64,000 bases of DNA from Seohaeicola zhoushanensis (GTDB taxonomy: Bacteria > Pseudomonadota > Alphaproteobacteria > Rhodobacterales > Rhodobacteraceae): the NCBI RefSeq assembly GCF_014656415.1, contig NZ_BNCJ01000002.1:695025-759024 (forward strand), read 5' to 3'. This document shows positions 42,510 to 52,090 of this stretch, piece by piece. The translations under genes and the position numbers were made by a program. Under the pieces are notes generated by a model. The model ran no database searches, was not told the DNA's origin, and saw only the letters and a program-made list of their open reading frames with translations. How positions within the stretch are numbered: position 1 is the stretch's first letter; every line of letters starts with the position of its first letter.

Positions 42510-45500
42510 TCATTCCAGCTCGACGAGCAGGTCCTTGGCGTCGATCTGCGCGCCCGGCGTGACGTGGACGGCCTTGACCACGGCGTCGCGGTCGGCGTGG
42601 ATGCCGGTTTCCATCTTCATCGCCTCGATGGTCAGCAGCAGGTCGCCGGCCTTGACCTTCTGCCCGACCTGCGCGCCGACGCTTGCTACAACGCCGGGCA
42701 TCGGCGCGCCGATGTGGTTGGCGTTGCCGCTGGCCGCCTTGGGGCGGGCGGCGGTGGTGGCCTTGACCAGGCGGTTGGGCACCCGGATCACGCGGGGCTG
42801 GCCGTTCAGCTCGAAGAACACCCGCACCTCGCCATCCTCGCCGGTCTCGCCCACTGCCTGCAGACGGATCTCCAGCGTCTTGCCAGGGTCGATCTCGGCC
42901 GAGATCTCCTCGCCCGGTTCCATGCCGTAGAAGAAGGTCTTGGTCGGCAGCGTGCGCACCGGTCCATAGGTGCGATGGCGGCCCATGTAGTCGAGGAAGA
43001 CCTTGGGATACATCAGGTAGCCGTTCAGATCCTCGTCATCGACCGCCTTGCCTTCCAGCTCCTTGCTGACCTGGGCGCGGACCTCTTCGAGGTCGACCGG
43101 GGGCAGGTGCTTGCCGGGGCGTTCGAGGTTGGGCTTTTCGCCCTTCAGCACCTTCTTCACGATGCCTTCCGGGAAGCCGCCCGGCGGCTGGCCAAGGTTG
43201 CCCTTCATCATGTCGACGACGGAATCGGGGAAGGCGACCTCGACATCCGGGTCCTCGACCTGGGCGCGGGTCAGGCCCTGCGAGACCATCATCAGCGCCA
43301 TGTCGCCAACCACCTTGGACGAGGGCGTCACCTTGACGATATCGCCGAACATCTGGTTCACGTCGGCATACATCTGCGCCACCTCGTGCCAGCGTTCCTC
43401 CAGCCCCAGCGAGCGCGCCTGCGCCTTGAGGTTGGTGAACTGGCCGCCCGGCATCTCGTGCAGGTAGACCTCCGACGAGGGCGCCTGCATCCCCGACTCG
43501 AAGGCCGCATACTGGCCGCGCACCGCTTCCCAATAGTCCGAGATCTCGCGGATCGCGGCGATGTCGAGGCCGGTGTCGCGCGGCGTGTGGCGCAGCGCCT
43601 CGACCACCGACCCGAGGGTCGCCTGCGAGGTATTGCCCGAGAGCGCGTCCATGGCGCAGTCGACCGCATCGACGCCCGCCTCGGCGGCGGCGAGGATCGA
43701 GGCGACGGCAACCCCGGCGGTGTCATGGGTGTGGAAGTGGATCGGCAGGCCGACCTCTTCCTTCAGCGCCTGCACCAGCGCGCGGGCGGCGGCGGGTTTC
43801 AGCAGGCCCGCCATGTCCTTGAGCCCCAGCACATGCGCGCCGGCGGCCTTCAGGTCCTTGGCCATCTGCACGTAATACTTTAGGTTGTATTTGGCGCGGT
43901 TGGGGTCGTTGATGTCGCCGGTATAGCAGATCGTGCCCTCGCAGACCTTGTTGGCCTCGATCACCGCGTCCATCGCCACGCGCATGTTCTCGACCCAGTT
44001 CAGCGAGTCGAAGACGCGGAAGACGTCCACCCCGGTCCTGGCGGCCTGGGCCACGAAGGACTGCACCACGTTGTCGGGATAGTTGGTATAGCCGACCCCG
44101 TTCGAGGCGCGCAGCAGCATCTGCGTCATCACGTTCGGCATCGCCTCGCGCAGGTCGCGCAGGCGCTGCCAGGGGCATTCCTGCAGGAAGCGGTAGGCCA
44201 CGTCGAAGGTGGCGCCGCCCCAGCATTCGACGCTGAAGAGCTGCGGCAGGTTGGCGGCATAGGCGGGCGCGACCTTGATCATGTCGATCGAGCGCATCCG
44301 CGTTGCCAGCAGCGACTGGTGGCCGTCGCGCATGGTGGTGTCGGTGATCAGCAGCTGGCGCTGCGCCTTCATCCAGTCGGCCACCGCCTGCGGGCCCTTC
44401 TGCTCCAGCAGGTTGCGGGTGCCCATGCGCGGTTCCTCGGTGCGCAGGGCCGGCGGGCGCGCCGGTTTCAACTCGGCCGGCGGGCGGGGCCGCGACTTGG
44501 TCTCGGGGTGACCGTTCACCGTGATGTCGGCGATATAGGTCAGCACCTTGGTGCCGCGGTCGCGCCGCTTCTGGAACTGGAACAGCTCGGGCGTCGTGTC
44601 GATGAACTTGGTGGTGTATTCGTTCGACAGGAAGGTCGGGTGCTTCAGCAGGTTCTCGACAAAGGCGATGTTGGTGCTGACGCCGCGGATACGGAACTCG
44701 CGCAGGGCGCGGTCCATGCGGGCGATGGCCATTTCCGGCGTCGGCGCCTTGGCGGTGACCTTGGTCAGCAGCGAGTCGTAATAGCGCGTGATGACCCCGC
44801 CGGCATAGGCGGTGCCGCCGTCAAGCCGGATGCCCATGCCGGTGGCCGAACGATAGGCGGTGATGCGGCCATAGTCGGGGATGAAGTTGTTCTGCGGGTC
44901 CTCGGTGGTGACGCGGCATTGCAGGGCATGGCCGGTCAGCTTGATGTCGTCCTGGCTGGCCTTGCCGGTGGCCTCGGCGATGGTCTTGCCCTCGGCGATC
45001 AGGATCTGTGCGCGCACGATGTCGATGCCGGTCACCTCCTCGGTGACGGTGTGTTCTACCTGGACGCGCGGGTTGACCTCGATGAAGTAGAACTTGCCGT
45101 CGGTCATATCCATCAGGAACTCGACGGTGCCGGCGCATTCGTAGTTGACGTGCTTGCAGATGCGATAGCCGAGCTCGCAGATCTCGGCGCGCTGCTCCTC
45201 GGTCAGGTAGGGCGCGGGGGCACGTTCCACCACCTTCTGGTTGCGGCGCTGGACCGAGCAGTCACGCTCGAACAGGTGATACATGTTGCCGTGCTTGTCG
45301 CCGAGGATCTGCACCTCGACGTGCCGGGCGCGGGTGATCATCTTCTCGAGATAGCCCTCGCCGTTGCCAAAGGCGGCTTCGGCCTCGCGGCGGCCTTCCA
45401 TGACCTTCTCGGCCAGTTCCTTCTCGCCCTGGATCGGCCGCATCCCGCGCCCGCCGCCGCCCCAGCTGGCCTTGAGCATGAGGGGATAGCCGATCTCGGC

Positions 45501-45953
45501 GGCCTCCTTGCGGATCGCCTCCATGTCGTCGCCCAGCACCTCGGTCGCCGGGATCACCGGCACGCCGGCGGCAATCGCCACCTTGCGGGCGCTGGCCTTG
45601 TCCCCAAGCGCGCGCATGGTGTCGGCCTTGGGGCCGATGAAGGTGATTCCGGCCCGGGTGCAGGCATCGACGAAATCGGGGTTCTCGGACAGCAGGCCAT
45701 AGCCCGGGTGAATCGCGTCGGCGCCCGAGAGCTTGGCGACGCGGATGATCTCGGGGATGCTCAGGTAGGCCGCCACCGGCCCCAGCCCCTCGCCGATGCG
45801 ATAGGCCTCGTCCGCCTTGAAGCGGTGCAGGCCCAGCTTGTCTTCCTCGGCATAGACCGCGACGGTCTTCTTCCCCATCTCGTTGGCCGCCCGCATGATG
45901 CGGATGGCGATCTCTCCCCGGTTGGCAATGAGGATCTTCGAGAACTCGGTCAT
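42510..45953 (-). CDS. pyc: Pyruvate carboxylase
   Basis: 1147 residues, the single-chain biotin enzyme that makes oxaloacetate from pyruvate, HCO3- and ATP. In order it has a biotin carboxylase domain (ILIANRGEIAIRIMRAA at the N-terminus, ATP-grasp LMLKASWGGGGRGM and EKMITRARHVEVQILGD), a carboxyltransferase domain (LLITDTTMRDGHQSLLATRMR with metal-site Asp, and FHTHDTAGVAVASI), the PYC central domain, and a C-terminal biotinyl domain with EAMKMETG (biotin Lys1113). Length is standard. A housekeeping anaplerotic gene with its own terminator. Confidence 0.98.
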   Translation of the reverse strand: MTEFSKILIANRGEIAIRIMRAANEMGKKTVAVYAEEDKLGLHRFKADEAYRIGEGLGPVAAYLSIPEIIRVAKLSGADAIHPGYGLLSENPDFVDACTRAGITFIGPKADTMRALGDKASARKVAIAAGVPVIPATEVLGDDMEAIRKEAAEIGYPLMLKASWGGGGRGMRPIQGEKELAEKVMEGRREAEAAFGNGEGYLEKMITRARHVEVQILGDKHGNMYHLFERDCSVQRRNQKVVERAPAPYLTEEQRAEICELGYRICKHVNYECAGTVEFLMDMTDGKFYFIEVNPRVQVEHTVTEEVTGIDIVRAQILIAEGKTIAEATGKASQDDIKLTGHALQCRVTTEDPQNNFIPDYGRITAYRSATGMGIRLDGGTAYAGGVITRYYDSLLTKVTAKAPTPEMAIARMDRALREFRIRGVSTNIAFVENLLKHPTFLSNEYTTKFIDTTPELFQFQKRRDRGTKVLTYIADITVNGHPETKSRPRPPAELKPARPPALRTEEPRMGTRNLLEQKGPQAVADWMKAQRQLLITDTTMRDGHQSLLATRMRSIDMIKVAPAYAANLPQLFSVECWGGATFDVAYRFLQECPWQRLRDLREAMPNVMTQMLLRASNGVGYTNYPDNVVQSFVAQAARTGVDVFRVFDSLNWVENMRVAMDAVIEANKVCEGTICYTGDINDPNRAKYNLKYYVQMAKDLKAAGAHVLGLKDMAGLLKPAAARALVQALKEEVGLPIHFHTHDTAGVAVASILAAAEAGVDAVDCAMDALSGNTSQATLGSVVEALRHTPRDTGLDIAAIREISDYWEAVRGQYAAFESGMQAPSSEVYLHEMPGGQFTNLKAQARSLGLEERWHEVAQMYADVNQMFGDIVKVTPSSKVVGDMALMMVSQGLTRAQVEDPDVEVAFPDSVVDMMKGNLGQPPGGFPEGIVKKVLKGEKPNLERPGKHLPPVDLEEVRAQVSKELEGKAVDDEDLNGYLMYPKVFLDYMGRHRTYGPVRTLPTKTFFYGMEPGEEISAEIDPGKTLEIRLQAVGETGEDGEVRVFFELNGQPRVIRVPNRLVKATTAARPKAASGNANHIGAPMPGVVASVGAQVGQKVKAGDLLLTIEAMKMETGIHADRDAVVKAVHVTPGAQIDAKDLLVELE

Positions 45954-46046
45954 CTGGTCTTACTCCCGGCGCAATGGCGACGCTTTGTCGCGCGGACAAG
46001 ACGATACGCTGCAACGCAGCGCAAGCCGAAAAACGCCACCTTCCCG

Positions 46047-47246
46047 TTACACGGGCGACACCGGGCCGAGATCGGAGAGCGTGATCGGGGGCGGCAGGCC
46101 GGCAAGATCGGCGGCGCCGAGCTGGCCCATGTTGGCGATCATGTCCTTTTTCAGGATGTCGATCAGATGCGCCGGGCCGATCTGGCCGAGCGCCGCCAGC
46201 GCGAAGTGGAAGGCGCGGCCGAGCATCACGAAATCGGCGCCAAGGGCGAGGGCGCGCAGGATGTCGAGGCCGGATTCGACGCCACTGTCGAAGATGATCG
46301 GCAGCCTGGTGGCGGCGCGCACCAGCGGCAGGGCCTCGGCGGTGGCGGGCGAGCCGTCGAACTGGCGGCCGGCGTGGTTCGAGATCCAGAGCGCATCGGC
46401 GCCGATCCTTTCCAGCGGTTCGGCGTCCTCGGGGCGCAGCACGCCCTTGATGAGGAACGGCCCCTCCCAGTTGTCGCGCAGCCAGCGGGCATACTCCCAG
46501 TCGGGCGAGGTGCGCAGCAGGTAGCCGACATGGGCGGTGGGCGGCAGGTTGGCCTGCGGACCCGAGACATACTTGTCGAGCGTGCGCATGTGCGGCATCC
46601 CGCGCTGCGCGGTGGCCAGCGCCCAGGCCGGGCGCATCGCCACCTGTGCCAGCACGCGCGGGGTCAGCTTGGGCGGGTTGGTCAGGCCCGAACGGGTCTG
46701 GCGTTCGCGGCGCGAGGCCACGGGCACGTCGACGGTGAGGATCAGCGCGGTGAAGCCGGCGGAGCGGGCGCGGGCCAGCATGTCGCGGCGGATCTCCTCG
46801 TCCTTGGGCGGATACATCTGGAACCAGGCGTGGGGGCCAAGGTGCGGGGCGATGTCCTCGGGGCTTTGCGTCGCCACGGTGCTCATCGAATAGGGGATGC
46901 CGGCGGTGGCGGCGGCGCGGGCGAGGTGGCCCTCGGCGTCGGGCCAGACCAGGCCGGACATGCCCACCGGCGCGATGCCGAAGGGCAGGGGCATCTTCTG
47001 GCCCAGCAGCGTGCAGGACAGGTCGGGGCTTTGCGGCCCGTGCAGGATCGAGGGCAAGAAGCCCACCCGGTCGAGCGCCGCGCGGTTGCGGGCCTTGGTC
47101 GCCTCGACCCCGGTGCCGCTGTCGAGATATTCCCAGACGAACTTCGGCAGGCGCTGTTGCGCCCGCCACTTGAGGTCCATCACCCCGGGGTATGTGCTGT
47201 GCAGGTCCATGCCGGTATCTGGCTGAACCGGCACGGGCTTGTCCAT
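46047..47246 (-). CDS. FMN-dependent alpha-hydroxy acid (L-lactate) dehydrogenase family protein
   Basis: 399 residues with a TIM-barrel FMN fold. The motifs are GIAPVGMSGLVWPDAEGHLARAA, the FMN/substrate site ILTVDVPVASRRERQTRSG, the catalytic SNHAGRQFDGSPAT (active His), and the phosphate loop IIFDSGVESGLDILRALALGADFVMLGR. It oxidises L-lactate or a related 2-hydroxy acid. LldD is the closest well-known relative; glycolate or mandelate oxidation is possible. Leftward, upstream of pyc by 93 bp and 3 bp after the MFS gene, so possibly co-transcribed with MFS. Confidence 0.92.
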   Translation of the reverse strand: MDKPVPVQPDTGMDLHSTYPGVMDLKWRAQQRLPKFVWEYLDSGTGVEATKARNRAALDRVGFLPSILHGPQSPDLSCTLLGQKMPLPFGIAPVGMSGLVWPDAEGHLARAAATAGIPYSMSTVATQSPEDIAPHLGPHAWFQMYPPKDEEIRRDMLARARSAGFTALILTVDVPVASRRERQTRSGLTNPPKLTPRVLAQVAMRPAWALATAQRGMPHMRTLDKYVSGPQANLPPTAHVGYLLRTSPDWEYARWLRDNWEGPFLIKGVLRPEDAEPLERIGADALWISNHAGRQFDGSPATAEALPLVRAATRLPIIFDSGVESGLDILRALALGADFVMLGRAFHFALAALGQIGPAHLIDILKKDMIANMGQLGAADLAGLPPPITLSDLGPVSPV

Positions 47247-47249
47247 AGC

Positions 47250-48746
47250 TCAGGCGGTTTCGGCCTTGGGCGCGTTGGAAAACAGCGGGATCTCCTTCAG
47301 CAGCAGCGAGAAGGCGAGGCCGACAAGACCGAGGCCGGCAGCAAGCCAGAACACCGGGTGCAGCGCCTGGCTGACCTTGTCGCCGATGACCGCGCGGGCG
47401 GCCTCGGGCAGGGACGCGATCAGCTCGGGCGAGAGCGACTCGGCGCTGTCGCCCATGCCGAGGCGGGCGGCGAAGATCGCGCCGAAGACCGCGACGGCCA
47501 GCGCGCCGCCGATCTGGCGGAACATGATGCCGCTGGCGGTGGCGGTGCCGAGCTGTTCGCGCGGGACGGCGCTTTGCACCGAGGTGGTGAGGACGGGGAG
47601 GATGGAGCCCATACCCAGGCCGACGGTCGCGATGGAGGCGAAGACGTAGAGCGCGGGCGAGGCGGCCTCGATCTGCGTCAGCAGCAGCATCCCGACCACC
47701 AGCAGCGAGGTGCCGATCCGGGGCAGCACCCCATAGCGCCCGGTGCGCCGCATGTAGCGCCCCGACAGGTTGGAGGCGGTGAGCAGGCCGAGCGTCATCG
47801 GCACCATCATCAGCCCCGAGATGGTGGGCGTCACGCCGCGGGCGATCTGCAGGTAGACCGGGAGGAAGGTGATGGTGCCGAACATCGAGGCCCCGGCGAT
47901 GAAGCCGACGACGCTGGAGGTCCAGAACACGTTCAGCCGGAACAGGCCGAGCGGCAGGATCGGTTCGGCCGCCTTGGTCTCGGCGCGCAGGAAGGCGAGC
48001 GTGGCGAAAAGCGTAAGCGCGGCGAGGCCGATGGTCTGCGGCGAGGTCCAGGCGAAGCTGCGCCCGCCGAGGCTGGTGAACAGGGTCAGCGAGGCCAGCG
48101 CGATGGTCAGGAAGGCGGCGCCGGCCCAGTCGATCTTGTGCTTCACCCGGCGGCCGGTCGGCTTGAAAGAGGCGGCGAAGATGGCGATGGCGACCAGCCC
48201 GACGGGCAGGTTGATGTAGAAGATCCAGTGCCATGAGAAGACATCGACGAACCAGCCGCCGATCAGCGGGCCAAGCACCGAGGAGAGCGAGAAGACCGCC
48301 GCGAAGAGGCCCTGCACCTTGCCCCGTTCGCGCGGCGGGATCACCTCGCCGATGACCGAGAGCGCCAGCACGAAGAGCCCGCCGCCGCCCAGCCCCTGCA
48401 GGGCGCGGGCGAGGATCAGGAACAGCATGTTCTGCGCCAGCCCGCAGAGCGCCGAGCCGAGCAGGAACAGCGTCACCGAGACGAAGATGGTGTTGCGCCG
48501 CCCGTAGAGGTCTCCGAGCTTGCCATAGAGCGGGGCCACCACGGTGGAGGCGAGGAAATAGGCGGTGACCACCCAGCTCAGGTGTTCGACCCCGCCGAGG
48601 TCGGCAACGATGGTGGGCAGCGCCGTGGTGACGATGGTCTGGTCGAGCGAGGCCAGCAGGAGCAGCAACGCGGTCGAGGCGAGCACCAGGCGGATCGAGC
48701 GGACCTGGGGCTGGGGCGCGCTGGCCTGGGTGGGGGTATCGGACAT
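47250..48746 (-). CDS. MFS drug exporter, DHA2 family (14 TM)
   Basis: 498 residues, about 14 predicted membrane helices. The DHA2 signature pieces are SLDQTIVTTALPTIVADLG (motif D-type), GKLGDLYGRRNTIF (motif A), RALQGLGGGGLFVLALSVIGEV and LGPLIGGWFVD (motif C). Such proton-coupled transporters export drugs or dyes. It is divergent from a MarR-family gene 127 bp away, the standard repressor/exporter pairing. A TTGACA-like sequence lies at 48812-48817 on the minus strand in the gap. Confidence 0.94.
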   Translation of the reverse strand: MSDTPTQASAPQPQVRSIRLVLASTALLLLLASLDQTIVTTALPTIVADLGGVEHLSWVVTAYFLASTVVAPLYGKLGDLYGRRNTIFVSVTLFLLGSALCGLAQNMLFLILARALQGLGGGGLFVLALSVIGEVIPPRERGKVQGLFAAVFSLSSVLGPLIGGWFVDVFSWHWIFYINLPVGLVAIAIFAASFKPTGRRVKHKIDWAGAAFLTIALASLTLFTSLGGRSFAWTSPQTIGLAALTLFATLAFLRAETKAAEPILPLGLFRLNVFWTSSVVGFIAGASMFGTITFLPVYLQIARGVTPTISGLMMVPMTLGLLTASNLSGRYMRRTGRYGVLPRIGTSLLVVGMLLLTQIEAASPALYVFASIATVGLGMGSILPVLTTSVQSAVPREQLGTATASGIMFRQIGGALAVAVFGAIFAARLGMGDSAESLSPELIASLPEAARAVIGDKVSQALHPVFWLAAGLGLVGLAFSLLLKEIPLFSNAPKAETA

Positions 48747-48873
48747 CGGGGGTTCCTGTCATCGCGCCGCCGGGGCGGGTTGGGCCAGAACCTGATACTG
48801 ATATGTGCGTTTGTCAAGTATATGGGGTTGTCACCTGATTGACGAAAGCAGGCTTGGCCCCTATCTTGCCGCC

Positions 48874-49449
48874 ATGACACAGCCCCCCGTCAAACCGACC
48901 TACAACGGCAAGACCTATCGCGACATCGTCGACGAACACCTGCGAAATTCGCGGGTGCCGGCGGGTGCGGGCGAGGCACTGGTGATGCTGGACCAGACGC
49001 TGTTCCAGATGAGCCGGCAGGTGCTGAAGGGCGACCTGGTCGCGGCCTTTCTGCGGCAGGAGGACTGCGGGCTGGAGCCGGCGGTGTTCCAGGGCCTTGC
49101 GGCGGTGGTTCGCGTGGCCAATGGCGTCGGCCGGCCCGCGCCGGCGCAGCCGACGGTGGGCAGCCTGGCCGAAGAGCTCAGCATCGACCCCTCGCGCGCC
49201 TCGCGCATCGCGGCGGCGCTGATCGAGAAGGGCTATGTCCGACGCGCAGCGGCGCAGGACGACGGGCGCAAGTCGGTGCTGGAGATCACCGCCAGGGGCG
49301 GCGCGCTGCTGCAGGCCTTCTTCCGATTCAAGTGGCAGCGGCTGGTCGGCATTTTCGAGGACTGGAGCGAGGAGGAGATCACCACCTTTTCGCGCCTGCT
49401 CGGCCGTTACGCAGGCAGCTTGACGCCGACGGGCGGCGGCGGAACATAG
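48874..49449 (+). CDS. MarR-family transcriptional regulator
   Basis: 191 residues from the ATG at 48874 (MTQPPVKP); an upstream frame extension is promoter sequence. A winged helix is readable in PTVGSLAEELSIDPSRASRIAAALIEKGYVRRAAAQDDGRKSVLEITARGGAL, with wing Asp-Asp-Gly-Arg. It likely represses the adjacent MFS exporter and itself, with release on binding a phenolic or drug ligand. The N-terminal dimerisation region is longer than in MarR. Confidence 0.93.
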   Translation: MTQPPVKPTYNGKTYRDIVDEHLRNSRVPAGAGEALVMLDQTLFQMSRQVLKGDLVAAFLRQEDCGLEPAVFQGLAAVVRVANGVGRPAPAQPTVGSLAEELSIDPSRASRIAAALIEKGYVRRAAAQDDGRKSVLEITARGGALLQAFFRFKWQRLVGIFEDWSEEEITTFSRLLGRYAGSLTPTGGGGT

Positions 49450-49495
49450 CGCGAACGCCCTTTCCCTGTGCAACCCCCGCTGCTAAGGTGCGGAC

Positions 49496-51844
49496 ATGAG
49501 CAGTTACGACGACATCGACGCCTTCGGGGCGGTCCCGCTGTCCGCGCGGGCCATGGCGGCGCGTCCGGCGCCCTATCTCGACGGGCTGAACGACGCGCAG
49601 CGCGCGGCAGTGGAGCAGCTGGACGGGCCGGTGCTGATGCTGGCCGGGGCTGGCACCGGCAAGACGCGGGCGCTGACCGCGCGGATCGTGCACCTGCTGG
49701 CCACCGGCAAGGCGCGCCCGAACGAGATCCTGGCGGTGACCTTCACCAACAAGGCCGCGCGCGAGATGAAGAACCGCGTCGGCTCGATGCTGGGCGAGGC
49801 GGTCGAGGGGATGCCCTGGCTCGGCACCTTCCACGCCATCTGCGTCAAGCTGCTGCGCCGCCACGCCGAGCTGGTGGGGCTGAAATCGAACTTCACCATC
49901 CTCGACACCGACGACCAGATCCGCCTGCTGAAGCAGCTCGTGCTGGCCAACAACATCGACGAGAAGCGCTGGCCGGCGAGGATGATTGCCTCGCTCATCG
50001 ATGGCTGGAAGAACCGCGCGCTGGTGCCCGAGAAGGTGCCGGTTGCGGACGCCAGCGCCTTCAACCATCGCGGCACCGAGATCTATGCCCAGTACCAGGC
50101 CCGCCTGAAAGAGCTGAACGCCACCGATTTCGGCGACCTGCTGCTGCATATGGTGACGATCTTCCAGACCCATCCGGACGTGCTGGAGCAGTATCAACGC
50201 TGGTTCCGCTATATCCTCGTCGACGAATACCAGGACACGAACGTCGCGCAGTACATGTGGCTGCGGCTGCTGGCGGGCGGGCACAAGAACATCTGCTGCG
50301 TCGGTGACGATGACCAGTCGATCTATGGCTGGCGCGGCGCCGAGGTGGGCAACATCCTGCGCTTCGAGAAGGACTTCCCGGGCGCCCATGTGGTGCGGCT
50401 GGAGCAGAACTATCGGTCGACCCCGCATATCCTGGCGGCGGCCTCGGGGGTGATCCGGGGCAACCAGGGGCGGCTTGGCAAGGAACTCTGGACCGAGGCC
50501 GAACGCGGCGAGAAGGTGCGGCTGATCGGCCATTGGGACGGCGAGGAAGAGGCGCGCTGGATCGGCGAGGAGATCGAGTCGATGCAGAAGGGCACGCGCG
50601 GGATGCGGCCCTACGGCCTGGACGAGATGGCCATCCTGGTGCGGGCCTCGCACCAGATGCGCGCCTTCGAGGACCGCTTCCTGACGATCGGGCTGCCCTA
50701 CAAGGTGATCGGCGGGCCGCGCTTCTACGAGCGGCTCGAGATTCGCGATGCCATGGCCTATTTCCGGCTGGTGGTCTCGCCCGAGGACGACCTGGCCTTT
50801 GAACGCATCGTCAACACGCCCAAGCGGGGCCTCGGTGACAAGGCCCAGCAGAAGCTGCAGGTCAAGGCGCGCGAGAATGGCGTGAGCCTTGTCGACGGCG
50901 CACGGCTTGCCTTGCAGGACGGCGATGTCACCGGCAAGGGCGGCGGCGAGCTGCGCTTCCTGGTCGAGAGCCTGGACCGCTGGGGCCGGATGGCCGGCGA
51001 CAAGGACATTCCGCATACCGAGCTGGCCGAGATCATCCTCGATGAATCGGGCTATACCGCGATGTGGCAGAACGAGAAGACGCCCGAGGCACCGGGGCGG
51101 CTGGAGAACCTCAAGGAACTGGTCAAGGCGCTGGAGAACTTCGACAATCTTCAAGGCTTCCTCGAACATGTCGCGCTGATCATGGACAACGACCAGGCCG
51201 AGGACGGCGCCAAGGTCAGCATCATGACGCTGCACGCGGCCAAGGGGCTGGAGTTCCCGGCGGTCTTCCTGCCCGGCTGGGAAGACGGGCTGTTCCCCTC
51301 GCATCGTTCGATGGACGAGAGCGGGATCAAGGGCCTCGAGGAAGAGCGGCGGCTGGCCTACGTGGGAATCACCCGCGCCGAGGAGGTCTGCACGATCTCC
51401 TTTGCCGGCAACCGGCGGGTGTTCGGTCAGTGGCAGTCGGCACTGCCCTCGCGTTTCATCGACGAGCTGCCCGAGGAACATGTCGAGGTGCTGACGCCGC
51501 CGGGCCTCTATGGCGGCGGCTATGGGTCGGCCGCGCCGCGCCCTTCGGCGGGGATGTCGGAACGGGTGGCGGCGGCGGATGGCTACAACTCGCCGGGCTG
51601 GAAGCGGCTGCAGTCGCGCGCCGGGCAGCGGGGGCTGTCGCAGCCCTCGGAAAGCCGCAACACGGTGATCGACCTTGACGCGGTCAGCGCCTTCACCACG
51701 GGCGAGCGGGTTTTCCACCAGAAGTTCGGCTATGGCGAGATCATCGCCATCGAGGGCGACAAGCTGGAAATTTCCTTCGAGAAGGCCGGCATCAAGAAGG
51801 TTGTCGCGCGTTTCGTCACGGCGGCGGACGATATTCCCTTCTGA
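49496..51844 (+). CDS. uvrD: UvrD/PcrA-family DNA helicase
   Basis: 782 residues of superfamily 1A: Q-motif and Walker A LNDAQRAAVEQLDGPVLMLAGAGTGKTRALTARI, motif Ia TFTNKAAREM, motif II YILVDEYQDTN, motif III GDDDQSIYGWRGAE, motif IV VRLEQNYRST, motif V TLHAAKGLEFPAVFLPGWE and motif VI EEERRLAYVGITRAEE. The C-terminal Tudor-like domain FTTGERVFHQKFGYGEIIAIEGDKLEI, as in PcrA/UvrD, is present. 3'-5' unwinding in nucleotide excision and mismatch repair is expected. A hairpin terminator follows. Confidence 0.97.
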   Translation: MSSYDDIDAFGAVPLSARAMAARPAPYLDGLNDAQRAAVEQLDGPVLMLAGAGTGKTRALTARIVHLLATGKARPNEILAVTFTNKAAREMKNRVGSMLGEAVEGMPWLGTFHAICVKLLRRHAELVGLKSNFTILDTDDQIRLLKQLVLANNIDEKRWPARMIASLIDGWKNRALVPEKVPVADASAFNHRGTEIYAQYQARLKELNATDFGDLLLHMVTIFQTHPDVLEQYQRWFRYILVDEYQDTNVAQYMWLRLLAGGHKNICCVGDDDQSIYGWRGAEVGNILRFEKDFPGAHVVRLEQNYRSTPHILAAASGVIRGNQGRLGKELWTEAERGEKVRLIGHWDGEEEARWIGEEIESMQKGTRGMRPYGLDEMAILVRASHQMRAFEDRFLTIGLPYKVIGGPRFYERLEIRDAMAYFRLVVSPEDDLAFERIVNTPKRGLGDKAQQKLQVKARENGVSLVDGARLALQDGDVTGKGGGELRFLVESLDRWGRMAGDKDIPHTELAEIILDESGYTAMWQNEKTPEAPGRLENLKELVKALENFDNLQGFLEHVALIMDNDQAEDGAKVSIMTLHAAKGLEFPAVFLPGWEDGLFPSHRSMDESGIKGLEEERRLAYVGITRAEEVCTISFAGNRRVFGQWQSALPSRFIDELPEEHVEVLTPPGLYGGGYGSAAPRPSAGMSERVAAADGYNSPGWKRLQSRAGQRGLSQPSESRNTVIDLDAVSAFTTGERVFHQKFGYGEIIAIEGDKLEISFEKAGIKKVVARFVTAADDIPF

Positions 51845-51856
51845 GCGAAAGGCCCG

Positions 51857-51879
51857 AGCCCTGCGTCTGGGGCAGGGCT
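51857..51879 (+). terminator. Hairpin terminator of uvrD
   Basis: An 8-bp stem AGCCCTGC/GCAGGGCT (51857-51864 with 51872-51879), 7-nt loop, 12 bp after the uvrD stop. Only a weak T-tract (TTGT) follows. Confidence 0.55.
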
Positions 51880-51905
51880 TGTAACAAAACTTTCACAATT
51901 CAATT

Positions 51906-51948
51906 CTGCTGTGCAGCATCGCAGATGCCGATCTACGCTGCTGTGCAG
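51906..51948. promoter_or_regulatory. Two CTGC-N3-GCAG palindromes (PhaR-like boxes), 32 bp apart
   Basis: CTGCTGTGCAG occurs at 51906-51916 and 51938-51948, and each is part of a 21-bp near-identical unit (51907-51927 and 51939-51959). The CTGC-N3/4-GCAG form is that reported for the PHB regulator PhaR in Rhodobacter. A third copy is at 52463-52473 and a one-mismatch N4 copy at 52432-52443. There are no PHB genes nearby, so the assignment is tentative. Confidence 0.4.
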
Positions 51949-51966
51949 CATTGCGAATGGGGGGCT

Positions 51967-52056
51967 GAAAAAACAAAACGGCGGCGCCAGGGAGGAGGAG
52001 GGGCGCCGCCGTCTCTTTGAGCACTCGGGCGCGAGGGAGGAGGAGCGACCCGAGAG
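51967..52056 (-). ncRNA. CcsR/cuckoo-type sRNA, second unit, ending in a terminator
   Basis: Two hairpins on the minus strand, each with CCUCCUCCC in the loop. Proximal: stem CTCGGG/CCCGAG (52024-52029 with 52049-52054) extended by CGC/GCG across a bulge. Distal: a perfect 11-bp stem (51978-51988 with 52002-52012) followed by a U-tract (TTTTGTTTTTT in the transcript), which makes it the intrinsic terminator and fixes the strand. This two-hairpin layout is that of the Rhodobacter CcsR RNAs and the wider cuckoo family, which are stress-induced and processed from a co-transcript. The loop sequence is anti-Shine-Dalgarno-like in the RNA sense strand. Confidence 0.8.
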
Positions 52057-52090
52057 CTTCGTTCCACGGCTTTCGCCGGTGGTATTTGGT

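Noticed and set aside
42355..42510. Palindrome array as a CRISPR
   Set aside because: The repeats are 16-bp dyads with 5-15 bp between them and no unique spacers of 30 bp; no cas genes are present.
44319..48236. Rightward open frame of 1305 codons
   Set aside because: Antisense to pyruvate carboxylase, the lactate-dehydrogenase-like gene and the MFS exporter; no recognisable domain.
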